A stretch of 64,000 nucleotides of DNA from DASTEQ01 sp040905185 (lineage in GTDB: Bacteria > Chloroflexota > Limnocylindria > QHBO01): NCBI GenBank assembly GCA_040905185.1, contig JBBDRZ010000007.1, positions 124,001-188,000 of the forward strand, read 5' to 3'. The position numbers and the translations under genes were made by a program. The notes under the pieces were generated by a model. It was not told the DNA's origin. It did not search any database and saw only the letters and a program-made list of their open reading frames with translations. This document shows positions 1-8,355 of this stretch, piece after piece. Each line of letters begins with the position of its first letter. The stretch's first letter is position 1.

Positions 1-148
1 CCGGAGTTCCGCCTGGTTCGGCGGTCAGGGTCGTCGGCACGCCTCGGGTGCGGAGCCACTCGGCCAGATGGCGGGCGGCGGTGCTCTTGCCGCTGCCTTC
101 GGGACCCTCCAGGGTGATGAACACGCCGCGGTTCGCCCCGCGGCTCAT
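1..148 (-). CDS. tmk: Thymidylate kinase, N-terminal part (runs off the window)
   Basis: Only the first 49 codons lie in the window, starting from an ATG at 148. The translation carries a P-loop, LEGPEGSGKST, followed about 20 residues later by EPGGTP. This pair (Walker A loop, then the EPGGTP loop that contacts dTMP) is characteristic of dTMP kinase, which phosphorylates dTMP to dTDP for DNA synthesis. It lies 7 nt downstream of the R3H ATPase on the same strand and is probably co-transcribed. The rest of the enzyme, including the lid, is outside the window. Confidence 0.85.
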   Translation of the reverse strand, partial: MSRGANRGVFITLEGPEGSGKSTAARHLAEWLRTRGVPTTLTAEPGGTP

Positions 149-155
149 CGCGCGT

Positions 156-1883
156 TCAGCGCCAGGCGCGCCCCTCGTCGGGGAGGAGCTGAACCCGGCG
201 GTTCGGCTCGCTGCCCCGCGAGCGGCTCATGAGGTTGTGCTGCTCGGCCATCTGGTGCTGCAGGCGCCGGACGTACGCGTTCTGAGGCGCCAGCTCCATC
301 GATCGGCCGCTCTCCTGGACCAGGCCGATGGCCTCCGCCGTCTCCCGCAGGGCGGCCTCCTGGGGATTGGCCTCCAGCTCGTACAGGTTGGCGAGCATGG
401 ACTCCATCTGGAGCAGCGTGTTCGTCTTGAGCACGAACAGCGGGGTGCCGCCCGCCTCCGCGTCGCGCAGGGCCGGGGGCTTGCGGCGGTAGTAGGTCCG
501 CAGGGTGATGACCGCATCCGATTCCTCCATGTCGCGCGCCACGGTCACCGGAACGCCCAGCTCGCGAACCGCCTGCTCCAGGCGCTTGCGGCTGACTCCA
601 TACGGGAACACGGCCATGGGCCGCATGCTCGCCACACGCGTTTCGCGCTCGCGGACGGTCGTGGCCTGGGCCACGTCCGAGGAAACGTCTGATGCGAGCA
701 TCGCCTCCTCGATCGACCCCTGACCCCGCCCACCGGGGAGCGGCTGGAGCCCGGACAGGCCGGTGCGCCGGGTGAACGTGCCGTGCCCGCCAGGCTCAGG
801 AGTCAGGAACATCGAGCTGTTGGAGGCGGCCTCGTGGATCCGGTAGTCGTACTTGGTCGCGGCGCGCACCTCCCCGGCCTCGTCCCGCCATCGCGACTCG
901 GGCGGCACCATGTGGCCGCGCAGGATGGCGTCCACCGTCTCGGCCACGCTGCGGTGGACGATGACCCGGTCGCGCTCCACGATCTCGACCACCACGTCGA
1001 ACGTCGGCGGCGCCTTGCGCTCCAGCACGCTCTTCTGGGTCCCGCGCCGGCGGGCCTCCTCGTCTCCCAGGGTCACGGTCTGGATCCCGCCGATCAGGTC
1101 GGACAGGGTCGGGTTGAGCATGAGGTTGTCCAGCGTGTTGCCGTGGGCGGTGCCCACCAGCTGGACACCTCGCTCGGCAATGGTCCGGGCCGCGATGGCT
1201 TCCAGCTCGGTCCCGATCTCGTCGATGACGATGACTTCGGGCATGTGGTTCTCGACCGCCTCGATCATCACCGCGTGCTGCTCGGTGGGGGTCCGGACCT
1301 GCATCCGCCGCGCGTCACCAATCCCCGGATGCGGGATGTCCCCGTCGCCCGCGATCTCGTTGGAGGTGTCGACCACCACCACCCGCTTGCCCAGGTCGTC
1401 GGCCAGGACACGCGCCACTTCGCGCAACATGGTCGTCTTGCCGATCCCCGGCCGGCCCAGGATCAGCAGGCTCTGCCCCGCCTCCACGATGTCGCGGATG
1501 ATGTCGATGGTCCCGAACACGGCCCGCCCGATGCGGCAGGTCAGGCCCACCACCTTGCCGGACCGATTCCGGATGGCGCTGATCCGATGCAGGGTGCGCT
1601 CGATGCCGGCCCGGTTGTCGTCGCCGAAGGCACCGATGCGGTCCACGACCCAGCCGATATCGGCCTCGGTGACTTCCCGCTCCAGCAGGAGCTCCTCACC
1701 GTGCGTGAAGCGGGCCTCCGGCCGGCGGCCCAGGTCCAGGACGACCTCCAGCAGGTCGGCCCGCGACCCCAAGCCGCGGACGCGCTCGATGATCTCCGGG
1801 GGCAGCGCCTCCAGCAGGGCCTCGAGGTCGTCGGTGGTTTCGAGTTTCGCCACGCGCTTCTCCGCGCTCCGTTGCCTGCTCAA
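156..1883 (-). CDS. R3H domain AAA-type ATPase (SpoIIIAA-like)
   Basis: A 575-residue protein. The central AAA/RecA-like ATPase has a Walker A loop, GRPGIGKTT (about residue 142), and a Walker B strand, VIVIDEIGTE (about 217). The extreme C-terminus has an R3H-type motif (RRLQH, Arg-x3-His) expected to bind single-stranded nucleic acid. This ATPase-plus-R3H layout is known from the Ycf45/SpoIIIAA-like family; the cellular role is not established. The start is a TTG whose last two bases overlap the TGA stop of the upstream GNAT gene (TTGA), which suggests translational coupling. It lies in a minus-strand run pdxS-pdxT-GNAT-this gene-tmk. Confidence 0.85.
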   Translation of the reverse strand: MSRQRSAEKRVAKLETTDDLEALLEALPPEIIERVRGLGSRADLLEVVLDLGRRPEARFTHGEELLLEREVTEADIGWVVDRIGAFGDDNRAGIERTLHRISAIRNRSGKVVGLTCRIGRAVFGTIDIIRDIVEAGQSLLILGRPGIGKTTMLREVARVLADDLGKRVVVVDTSNEIAGDGDIPHPGIGDARRMQVRTPTEQHAVMIEAVENHMPEVIVIDEIGTELEAIAARTIAERGVQLVGTAHGNTLDNLMLNPTLSDLIGGIQTVTLGDEEARRRGTQKSVLERKAPPTFDVVVEIVERDRVIVHRSVAETVDAILRGHMVPPESRWRDEAGEVRAATKYDYRIHEAASNSSMFLTPEPGGHGTFTRRTGLSGLQPLPGGRGQGSIEEAMLASDVSSDVAQATTVRERETRVASMRPMAVFPYGVSRKRLEQAVRELGVPVTVARDMEESDAVITLRTYYRRKPPALRDAEAGGTPLFVLKTNTLLQMESMLANLYELEANPQEAALRETAEAIGLVQESGRSMELAPQNAYVRRLQHQMAEQHNLMSRSRGSEPNRRVQLLPDEGRAWR

Positions 1884-2941
1884 TTGACCGCCGGCACCAT
1901 CGCCGGTTGGCGTGCCGTGGCCCGCACCTCGCGAACCAGCAGGGTGACTCGCCCCACCGGGGCGAAGGCCGCGTCCGCCCCGGCCTGCAGCCCGGCCGAT
2001 TCGTATGTTCGCACCGGAGCCAGGATCCCGGCGGCCAGCGCGTCCGCGGGCAGGCGCCCCAGGACTGCATTGAGCAGCGCGGCCCCGTCGGTTCCGTCGC
2101 GGACCAGGAAGCGCAGGTAGTGCGGCCCCACCCGGCTGGCCCCGTGCTGGGCGAACCCGCCGGCCCGCTGGTCAAGTGGCGCCAGCCAGGCACTGACGGC
2201 GGAGAAGTGGAGGATGGGGTTCAGGCTGGAGCGCGGGACGATGGCCTCGTGGCCCACCGACTCCCAGTCCGCGGCCCGGTAATCCTCCACCCGCGCGATG
2301 GCGGGCGGGGTGCAGTGGCTCCACAGGTCGAACAGGTGCCACGCGTCGGGCGCCCCGGCGGGCTGGAGGGTGATGTCCGCCGCGACCTCTCCCCGCCCGG
2401 GCAGCCGATTCCGGAAGCCGCGGCGCAGCCAGCTCCGCCCGCTGCTCCCCGGCTCCTCGGCCGGGCGGTACAGGATCTCCTCTTGGGCGTAGGCCATGAA
2501 GCCGGCCGTCCCGAACAGCTGGAGGTTCTCGCGCACGTCGGCGCAGGCCACGTGATAGCGCGCCACATCGCGCTTGGCCCCCTCCGCGATGAGGGCCTCG
2601 AGCAGAGCCCAGCGCACCTCGCCGGCCATCGGCCCGTCGGCGGCGTCCAGCTCGATGATCACCCAGTCGTCACGGTGCGGCTCGGTGATGGCCCGGCATG
2701 AGCCGATCAGCGCCCCGTCCGATTCGGCCACCAGGTGGACCGACGGCGGGCGCAGCGGGATCCACGACGGGATGAGGGTCGACAGCTTGATGCCGGGACT
2801 CCCCGCCGGGGCGGGCACGCCCAGGCTGCGCCGATATGCGTCCGACGCGGCGTGGACCTGCCCCGAAAGCTCGGCCAGGGCCTGGCGATCGGTCAGCCGC
2901 GCGGCGCGCACCTCGCCGGCATCGTTGGTCACGCTGGTCAT
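1880..2941 (-). CDS. GNAT-family acetyltransferase-like protein
   Basis: A 353-residue protein starting MTSVTNDAGEVRAARLTDRQ. The N-terminal half has the beta-strand/helix pattern of a GNAT fold: VHLVAESDGALIGSCRAI, then GEVRWALLEALIAEGAKR. The C-terminal half repeats a similar layout, so a tandem GNAT arrangement is possible. The ATG at 2941 overlaps the pdxT stop as ATGA and is preferred over longer in-frame extensions, which read through pdxT in the wrong frame. Its substrate cannot be told from sequence. Operon position with pdxST and the R3H ATPase gives no clear functional link. Confidence 0.65.
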   Translation of the reverse strand: MTSVTNDAGEVRAARLTDRQALAELSGQVHAASDAYRRSLGVPAPAGSPGIKLSTLIPSWIPLRPPSVHLVAESDGALIGSCRAITEPHRDDWVIIELDAADGPMAGEVRWALLEALIAEGAKRDVARYHVACADVRENLQLFGTAGFMAYAQEEILYRPAEEPGSSGRSWLRRGFRNRLPGRGEVAADITLQPAGAPDAWHLFDLWSHCTPPAIARVEDYRAADWESVGHEAIVPRSSLNPILHFSAVSAWLAPLDQRAGGFAQHGASRVGPHYLRFLVRDGTDGAALLNAVLGRLPADALAAGILAPVRTYESAGLQAGADAAFAPVGRVTLLVREVRATARQPAMVPAVN

Positions 2942-3543
2942 GCTGGTGTCCCGACCCCGATGAGGTCCACCAGCGCCCGGTGGAAGCGCCGATCCCCGGT
3001 CAGCTCGGGATGGAACGCGGTGGCCAGCAGGCGGCCCTGGCGCACGGCCACCGTGCGCCCCATCGGATCGGTGGCCAGGACCTCGACCCCAGGTCCCACA
3101 TCGGTCACCACCGGTGCGCGGATGAAGACCGCATGGAGTGGCTCGTCCCCCAGGGCCGGGACGGCCAGGTCGGCCTCGAACGAGTCCAGCTGGCGCCCGT
3201 ACGCGTTGCGCCGGACCTCGATGTCGAGCAGCGGCAGAATGGGCTCCTCGCCATCGGTGATCCGGCGGGCCATGAGGATGAGACCCGCGCAGGTGCCCCA
3301 CATCGGCGCACCCGAAGCCGCCAGGCTGAGGATCGGCTCGGCCAGGCCGTAGGCGTCGATCAGGCGGCGCATGGCGGTGCTCTCCCCACCGGGCAGGATG
3401 AGGGCCTCGACCCCGGCCAGGTCACGCGGAAGGCGGACCTCCACCGGCTCCGCGCCCACCTCGCGCAGGGCCGCGGCGTGCTCGCGCACGTCCCCCTGCA
3501 GCGCCAGGATGCCGACCCGCGGCCGGCGCTCTGTGCCTACCAA
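2938..3543 (-). CDS. pdxT: Pyridoxal 5'-phosphate synthase glutaminase subunit PdxT
   Basis: A 201-residue class I glutamine amidotransferase. It has the PdxT signatures LALQGDVREH at the N-terminus, LPGGESTAM, the nucleophile region MWGTCAGLILMAR with the catalytic Cys, and a C-terminal TAFHPELTGD with the catalytic His/Glu. It hydrolyses glutamine and channels ammonia to PdxS, which makes pyridoxal 5'-phosphate from ribose 5-phosphate and glyceraldehyde 3-phosphate. The only plausible start is a TTG at 3543, overlapping the end of pdxS by 7 nt. The two subunits are therefore translationally linked. Confidence 0.95.
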   Translation of the reverse strand: MVGTERRPRVGILALQGDVREHAAALREVGAEPVEVRLPRDLAGVEALILPGGESTAMRRLIDAYGLAEPILSLAASGAPMWGTCAGLILMARRITDGEEPILPLLDIEVRRNAYGRQLDSFEADLAVPALGDEPLHAVFIRAPVVTDVGPGVEVLATDPMGRTVAVRQGRLLATAFHPELTGDRRFHRALVDLIGVGTPA

Positions 3544-4451
3544 CCCCGGGTGGCCAGCCGCTCCTCGGCAGGGATCTCGGCCAGCTCCAGGCCATGCATC
3601 GGCTCACCCAGGCCCGCGCTGACCTCGGCCAGGATGTCCGGGTTGTCGTAGTGGGTGGTGGCCTTGACGATGGCACGGGCAACCTTCTCGGGGTGCTCGG
3701 CCTTGAAGATGCCACTTCCAACGAAGACCGCTTCCGCGCCCAGCTGGCGCATGAGGGCCGCGTCGGCGGGAGTGGCGACGCCGCCGGCCGAGAAGTTGGG
3801 GACCGGCAGCTCGCCCAGCTCGGCCACCTGCCGGACGACCTCCAGCGGGGCGCGCAGCTCCTTGGCGGCGGCGAAGAGCTCGTCCGAACGCATGGTCCGC
3901 AGCTGGGCGATGCCGGACCGCACGGCGCGCATGTGGCGCACGGCCTCGACCACGTTGCCGGTGCCCGCCTCGCCCTTGGTCCGGATCAAGGCCGCCCCCT
4001 CGCCGATCCGGCGCAGCGCCTCCCCGAGGTCGCGGCAGCCGCATACGAAGGGCACGTCGAAGCGGTGTTTGTCGATGTGGTGCGCCTCATCGGCCGGGGT
4101 CAGGACCTCCGACTCGTCGATGTAGTCGACCTCCAGGGCCTGGAGGATCTGGGCCTCCACGAAGTGGCCGATCCGGCACTTGGCCATGACCGGGATGGTC
4201 ACCGCCCGCTTGATGTCCTCGATCAGCTTGGGGTCGCTCATGCGGGCCACCCCGCCGTGCTTGCGGATGTCCGAGGGGACGCGCTCGAGGGCCATCACCG
4301 CCACCGCGCCCGCTTCCTCCGCGATCCGGGCGTGTTCGGCGGTCACGACGTCCATGATCACCCCGCCGGCGAGCATGCGCGCCAGCCCGACCTTGGTCGC
4401 CCAGGTCGAGGTTTGGGTGCCGTCGTGGACGGTTGGCTCGGTGGTCGTCAT
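3537..4451 (-). CDS. pdxS: Pyridoxal 5'-phosphate synthase subunit PdxS
   Basis: A 304-residue TIM-barrel PLP synthase, the usual family length. Hallmarks are GGVIMDVVTAEHARIAE, VMALERVPSDIR, SDPKLIEDIK (with the active-site lysines of the family), IRTKGEAGTGN and NFSAGGVATPADAALM. The ATG at 4451 is chosen because the family N-terminus begins just after it, and because a minus-strand TACAAT at 4466-4461 lies exactly 9 nt before it. That spacing suggests a leaderless mRNA. First gene of a pdxS-pdxT-GNAT-R3H run. It is divergent from the HNH gene. Confidence 0.96.
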   Translation of the reverse strand: MTTTEPTVHDGTQTSTWATKVGLARMLAGGVIMDVVTAEHARIAEEAGAVAVMALERVPSDIRKHGGVARMSDPKLIEDIKRAVTIPVMAKCRIGHFVEAQILQALEVDYIDESEVLTPADEAHHIDKHRFDVPFVCGCRDLGEALRRIGEGAALIRTKGEAGTGNVVEAVRHMRAVRSGIAQLRTMRSDELFAAAKELRAPLEVVRQVAELGELPVPNFSAGGVATPADAALMRQLGAEAVFVGSGIFKAEHPEKVARAIVKATTHYDNPDILAEVSAGLGEPMHGLELAEIPAEERLATRGW

Positions 4452-4460
4452 CAGGCTCGC

Positions 4461-4466
4461 ATTGTA
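4461..4466 (-). promoter_or_regulatory. Candidate -10 box for leaderless pdxS
   Basis: The minus strand reads TACAAT here, followed by 9 nt and the pdxS ATG (4451). There is no Shine-Dalgarno sequence in between. The spacing fits transcription beginning at or next to the start codon. No good -35 is visible. Confidence 0.55.
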
Positions 4467-4555
4467 CTCGCGGCCCCTCGAGGATCCCGATTGGTGGGCC
4501 TGGCTGCCGGGCCTCGTTGGCGGCTCCGCTATCATCGCGCCCACGGAGGCGCGGA

Positions 4556-5086
4556 TTGCTCAACGCACCGGTCCTGGTTCTCAACCAGAATTACGAGGCC
4601 CTCAACGTCTGCGACATCAGGCGCGCCTTCCGGCTGCTCGGCGCCGAGAAGGCGGAGCTGATCGCCCGCAACCACCAGGTGATCCACACCGTCAGCCGCG
4701 CATTCGACGCCCCATCGGTCATTCGCCTGGTGTACCTGGTCCGCCGGCCCCAGCCGCGGGTCAAGCTCTCGCGACGCGAGGTGTTCGCCCGGGACCGCCA
4801 CACCTGCCAGTACTGCGGCACCGGTACTCACGACCTGACGATCGACCACGTCGTACCGCGGCACCGCGGCGGCCGGCACGAGTGGGAGAACCTGGTCGCC
4901 GCCTGCCGTCGTTGCAACCATCGCAAGGGCTCCAAGACCCTGGCCGAGTCGCGGATGGCCCTGCGCCGCGAGCCGCGCGCCCCGCGCGCCGACGCGCGCT
5001 ACCTGTATGGCTCATACCTGACCGATGAGCGGAACGACGCCTGGCGCACGTTCCTGTTCCTGGACGAGCCCAAGCCACGGAACTGA
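4556..5086 (+). CDS. HNH endonuclease
   Basis: A 176-residue protein. The N-terminal region APVLVLNQNYEALNVCDIRRA is typical of a widespread bacterial HNH family. The zinc-finger HNH motif follows: CQYCG, then LTIDHVVPRHRGG, ENLVAACRRCN and HRKGSKT. The catalytic His-Asn-His frame and the two CxxC zinc ligand pairs are present. The start is a TTG at 4556 with a GGAGG 7 nt upstream (4544-4548). Longer in-frame starts lie before this ribosome binding site. A TATCAT at 4530-4535 may be its -10. The function in these genomes is unknown; free-standing members are common beside housekeeping genes. Confidence 0.88.
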   Translation: MLNAPVLVLNQNYEALNVCDIRRAFRLLGAEKAELIARNHQVIHTVSRAFDAPSVIRLVYLVRRPQPRVKLSRREVFARDRHTCQYCGTGTHDLTIDHVVPRHRGGRHEWENLVAACRRCNHRKGSKTLAESRMALRREPRAPRADARYLYGSYLTDERNDAWRTFLFLDEPKPRN

Positions 5087-6426
5087 GGCTCCCCGCCCCG
5101 GTCACCGCCGTCCTGGGTGACCTGGCCGCCGCCGGTCACCAGGCCGCCCTGGTCGGGGGCTGCGTGCGCGACCTGGTGCGCGGGGTCGAGCCCGGCGACT
5201 GGGACGTGGCCACCTCCGCTCCGCCGGACGTGGTGGCCGCGCTGTTCCCCGACTCCACCTGGATCAACCCGTACGGGACCGTCACCGTCCGATCCGGACC
5301 GATGGCCGTGGAGGTCACGACCTACCGCACCGAAGCCGGGTACCGCGACGCGCGCCACCCCACGGAGGTGCGGTGGGGGACGCGGCTCGAGGACGACCTG
5401 GAACGCCGCGACTTCACGATCAATGCCATGGCCTGGGTGCCCGACGACCTCCCCGCCGGGCGCGGCCACCTGGTCGATCCGTACGGCGGGCAGTCGGACC
5501 TGGCGGCCGGCGTCCTGCGCGCGGTGGGGGACCCGGAGCAACGCTTCACCGAGGACGCGCTGCGCCTCCTGCGGGCCGTGCGGTTCGCCACCACCCTGGG
5601 CCTGCGCCTGGTCCCCGCCACCCAGGCCGCCGCGACGCGGCTGGCTCCCGCCGCGGAGCAGCTCTCCGGGGAGCGGGTGCGAGACGAGCTGCTCCGGCTC
5701 CTGGCCGCGGAGGAGCCATCACGCGGGTTCTTCCTCATGGAGCGGCTGCGGCTGCTGGGCGTGGTGCTCCCCGAGCTGGCGGCCCTGCGGGGCATGGAGC
5801 AGGGCAAGGTCCTGCGCGGCGACGCGCTGGACCACTCGCTGCGGGCCATGGAGGCGCTGCCGGCCGCGGACCCGGTCCTGCGCCTGGCCGGGCTGCTCCA
5901 CGACGTGGGCAAGGCACCCACGGCGTCCGGCGGCCACTTCATCGGCCACGAGTCGGTCGGCGCAGAGCTCGTCGAGCGCCGCCTCCGGGACCTCGCCTTC
6001 CCCCGCGCCGAGATCGATCGCGTCACGCACCTGGTGCGTCACCACCTCATCCACTACACGTCCGACTGGTCCGATGCCGCCGTGCGCCGCTTCCTGCGCC
6101 GCATCGGCGCCGGCCAGCCGCTGGACGATCTGCTGGCGTTGCGCCGCGCCGACACCGCCGCGTCGGCCGGGCCGGGGGCCGGTGACGCCGGCGCGGACGA
6201 GCTGGAGCGACGCCTGGCCGCCCTCCGGGGAGCAGCGGTCCTCTCGGTCCAGGAGCTGGCGGTGGGCGGAGACGACCTCATCGGGGAGCTGGGCCTCGCG
6301 CCCGGCCCCGAAATCGGGCGCCTGCTGGACGGGCTGCTGCAGGCCGTCCTCGACGACCCGGCCCGCAACAACCGGGACACGCTTCTGCGGTTGGCCCGCG
6401 AGGCCGTCGATCTTACTTCCCGCTGA
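5083..6426 (+). CDS. cca: CCA-adding tRNA nucleotidyltransferase (probable CTG start)
   Basis: The nucleotidyltransferase domain opens with LVGGCVRDLVRG, followed by DWDVATSA, then RRDFTINAMAW and FTEDALRLLRAVRFA. It is a class II polynucleotide nucleotidyltransferase that builds or repairs tRNA 3'-CCA ends. An HD domain follows (LLHDVGKA and HHLIHY), so hydrolase activity is possible. The first canonical start, a GTG at 5164, would cut into the essential GGxVRD motif. Between the in-frame stop at 5028 and that GTG there is no ATG, GTG or TTG. The CTG at 5083 overlaps the HNH stop as CTGA and gives a normal N-terminus (447 residues). Confidence 0.88.
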   Translation: MRLPAPVTAVLGDLAAAGHQAALVGGCVRDLVRGVEPGDWDVATSAPPDVVAALFPDSTWINPYGTVTVRSGPMAVEVTTYRTEAGYRDARHPTEVRWGTRLEDDLERRDFTINAMAWVPDDLPAGRGHLVDPYGGQSDLAAGVLRAVGDPEQRFTEDALRLLRAVRFATTLGLRLVPATQAAATRLAPAAEQLSGERVRDELLRLLAAEEPSRGFFLMERLRLLGVVLPELAALRGMEQGKVLRGDALDHSLRAMEALPAADPVLRLAGLLHDVGKAPTASGGHFIGHESVGAELVERRLRDLAFPRAEIDRVTHLVRHHLIHYTSDWSDAAVRRFLRRIGAGQPLDDLLALRRADTAASAGPGAGDAGADELERRLAALRGAAVLSVQELAVGGDDLIGELGLAPGPEIGRLLDGLLQAVLDDPARNNRDTLLRLAREAVDLTSR

Positions 6427-6775
6427 CGACCTGTCCGTTACGCGCTCAGCGTGTACATCGGCGCGTTTCGCTGCCAATTGAGTCTTGAAGCGCCCGAAAT
6501 GCGGCCGCTTCGCGCCTTCGTACACGTGGCAGGAGTGGATCAGCGCGTTTCCGGGGGTCAAGGTGATGATGTACACGCTCAGTGAGTACGGCGCGGGTCA
6601 TTGGGCAGGGTGGTGCGTCCTAGCACCACAACACCGGGCCGGGTGCTTCGGAATCGGCCCAGGCCACTGCTACAATCGGCGACCCGGACCCATGGGAGGA
6701 GCCCTTCCCCGCATGAGCGTCAGTGCCCGACGGGCTGCCCTGCCCGTTCATCGGTCTGTCAGCTAGGTTGACCGC
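6427..6775. other. Non-coding gap between cca and galE
   Basis: No supportable gene is seen in these 349 bases. Open frames here have no recognisable protein character. It contains a 12-bp inverted repeat (6448-6459 and 6568-6579) and a TACAAT at 6671-6676 that could be a promoter element. Confidence 0.5.
6764..6769 (+). promoter_or_regulatory. Candidate -10 box for leaderless galE
   Basis: TAGGTT ends 6 nt before the GTG start of galE at 6776, with no ribosome binding site between. It matches the TAnnnT spacing seen before many other genes here. A second candidate, TACAAT at 6671-6676, would give a leader of about 95 nt instead. Confidence 0.4.
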
Positions 6776-7885
6776 GTGCGGATCCTGGTCGTCGGTGGCG
6801 CCGGCTACGTGGGCTCGACCAGCGTCGAGACCTTCATCGAGGCCGGCCACGATGTCACCGTCTACGACAACCTGAAGACCGGGCACCGCGACGCGGTCAT
6901 CCGCGGCGTGCGCCTGGTAGTGGGCAGCCTGAGCGACCAGAACCGGCTCGAGCGCGTGCTGCGCGAGCTGCGGATCCAGGCCGTTCTCCACTGCGCCGCC
7001 CGGTCCCTGGTCAGCGAGTCGATGGAAAAGCCGGAGCTGTACTACCGCGAGAACGTCTCGAACGGGGTGAAGTTGCTGGAGGCGCTGCGCGAGCGGCGCG
7101 TGAACCGGGTCGTGTTCTCGTCGACGGCCGCGGTGTACGGCGAGCCCAAGCGGGTGCCGATCGCAGAGGCGGACCGGACCGAGCCGATCAACCCCTACGG
7201 CGAGACGAAGCTGGCGTTCGAGGGCGCCATGCGCTGGTACGCCGCCTGCCATGGCTTTCGCGCCATCAGCCTGCGCTACTTCAACTGCGCCGGCGCCACC
7301 GAGCGCAACGGGGAGGACCACGACCCGGAGACCCACCTCATCCCGCTGGTCCTCAAAGTGGCCGCCGGGGAGCTGCCCGATGTGCGGATTTTCGGTCAGG
7401 ACTACAACACCCCCGACGGGACCTGCATCCGCGACTTCATCCACGTCCGCGACCTGGCCTCCGCCCACCTGCTGGCCCTGGAGGCGACCGGCGAGGCGGA
7501 GCCGTCGTTCGAGGTCTACAACCTCGGCTCGGCAGCCGGGTTCTCGGTCCGCGAGGTGATCGAGGCCGCGCGCAAGGTGACCGGCCGTGCGATCCCGGCC
7601 CGCGTCGTCAAGCGCCGCCTCGGCGACCCGCCTCGGCTCGTGGCCTCATCGCGTCGTGCGCGCCGCGACCTGGGCTGGCAGCCGCGAGAGTCGTCGCTGG
7701 AGCAGATGCTGGCCGACGCATGGGCCTGGAAGCTGTCCCATCCGACCGGCTACGCCAAGCGCAAGCCGCGCGCCCCGCGCCATCGCGGGCGGGGAGGTGC
7801 GGAACAGACGACCGATGGCGTGACGGCCGCCGACGCCGGACCGACGGCCCCCGTCGAGCGCGTGGCGACCCGGGCCAGCGCCTAG
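6776..7885 (+). CDS. galE: UDP-glucose 4-epimerase
   Basis: A 369-residue extended SDR. The NAD-binding loop GGAGYVGS is at the N-terminus, the catalytic Ser sits in FSSTAAVYGEP, and the YxxxK pair is in NPYGETK. C-terminal features are YFNCAGA, DGTCIRDFIHVRDLA and YNLGSAAGFSV. It interconverts UDP-glucose and UDP-galactose for cell-surface polysaccharides. The last 40 or so residues (Arg-, Ala- and Thr-rich) go beyond the usual family length and look disordered. The start is a GTG. Its TAG stop overlaps the stop of the convergent fur gene in the palindrome CCTAGG. Confidence 0.93.
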   Translation: MRILVVGGAGYVGSTSVETFIEAGHDVTVYDNLKTGHRDAVIRGVRLVVGSLSDQNRLERVLRELRIQAVLHCAARSLVSESMEKPELYYRENVSNGVKLLEALRERRVNRVVFSSTAAVYGEPKRVPIAEADRTEPINPYGETKLAFEGAMRWYAACHGFRAISLRYFNCAGATERNGEDHDPETHLIPLVLKVAAGELPDVRIFGQDYNTPDGTCIRDFIHVRDLASAHLLALEATGEAEPSFEVYNLGSAAGFSVREVIEAARKVTGRAIPARVVKRRLGDPPRLVASSRRARRDLGWQPRESSLEQMLADAWAWKLSHPTGYAKRKPRAPRHRGRGGAEQTTDGVTAADAGPTAPVERVATRASA

Positions 7886-8355
7886 GCGAGGGCCCCCGAA
7901 GCCTCGGCCGCCTCGACCGCAGCCCGAGCCTCGGCCGCCTCGGCGGCGCATCGGCGGCACACGCCGTAGAAGTCCATCCGCGCGTCCTCGATCTCGAACC
8001 CCAGCTCGCGTCGCGCGCGCCGGCTGATCTCGGCCACCAGCTCTTCCCCGACCTCCTCCACCGTGCCACACACGCGGCACGCCAGGTGGTGATGATGGGC
8101 CGGCCGACAGGCGACGTAGGCGTAAATGTGGCCGTCGCGCTCCAGCCGTCGGGCCAGGCCGGCCTCGGTCAGGGCCTCCAGGGTCCGGAACACGGTCGCG
8201 CGGCCCAGGTTGCGGTGGCGGGGGCGCATCCGCTCCCACAGCTCCTGGGCCGTGACCTGGTGGCGCGCGGAGGACAGGGCGGCGGCCACGGCCAGCCGTT
8301 GGGTGGTGACGCGTTGGCCCGCCAGCCGCAGCCGGCGCGCGGTCGCTGCGCTCAT
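7882..8355 (-). CDS. Fur-family metalloregulator (Zur/Mur-like)
   Basis: A 157-residue Fur-family repressor. A winged-helix domain comes first (RVTTQRLAVAAALSSARHQVTAQELWERM, then GRATVFRTLEALTEAGL). The metal-binding domain follows, with AHHHHLACRVCG and a C-terminal CRRC giving two CxxC structural zinc sites. An Ala/Glu-rich tail extends the C-terminus. It is the last gene of the metal ABC transporter operon, overlapping the permease gene as ATGA. It most likely represses that operon when zinc (or manganese) is sufficient. I could not find a convincing Fur/Zur box upstream of the operon. Confidence 0.9.
   Translation of the reverse strand: MSAATARRLRLAGQRVTTQRLAVAAALSSARHQVTAQELWERMRPRHRNLGRATVFRTLEALTEAGLARRLERDGHIYAYVACRPAHHHHLACRVCGTVEEVGEELVAEISRRARRELGFEIEDARMDFYGVCRRCAAEAAEARAAVEAAEASGALA

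Noticed and set aside
4180..5028. Long plus-strand frame across pdxS and the HNH gene
   Set aside because: It is antisense to pdxS and out of frame with the HNH protein, a typical shadow frame in high-GC DNA. Its stop at 5028 is useful only to limit the cca start.
6485..6766. A 93-codon open frame between cca and galE
   Set aside because: Composition and sequence show no protein character, no ribosome binding site, and it overlaps promoter-like elements for galE.
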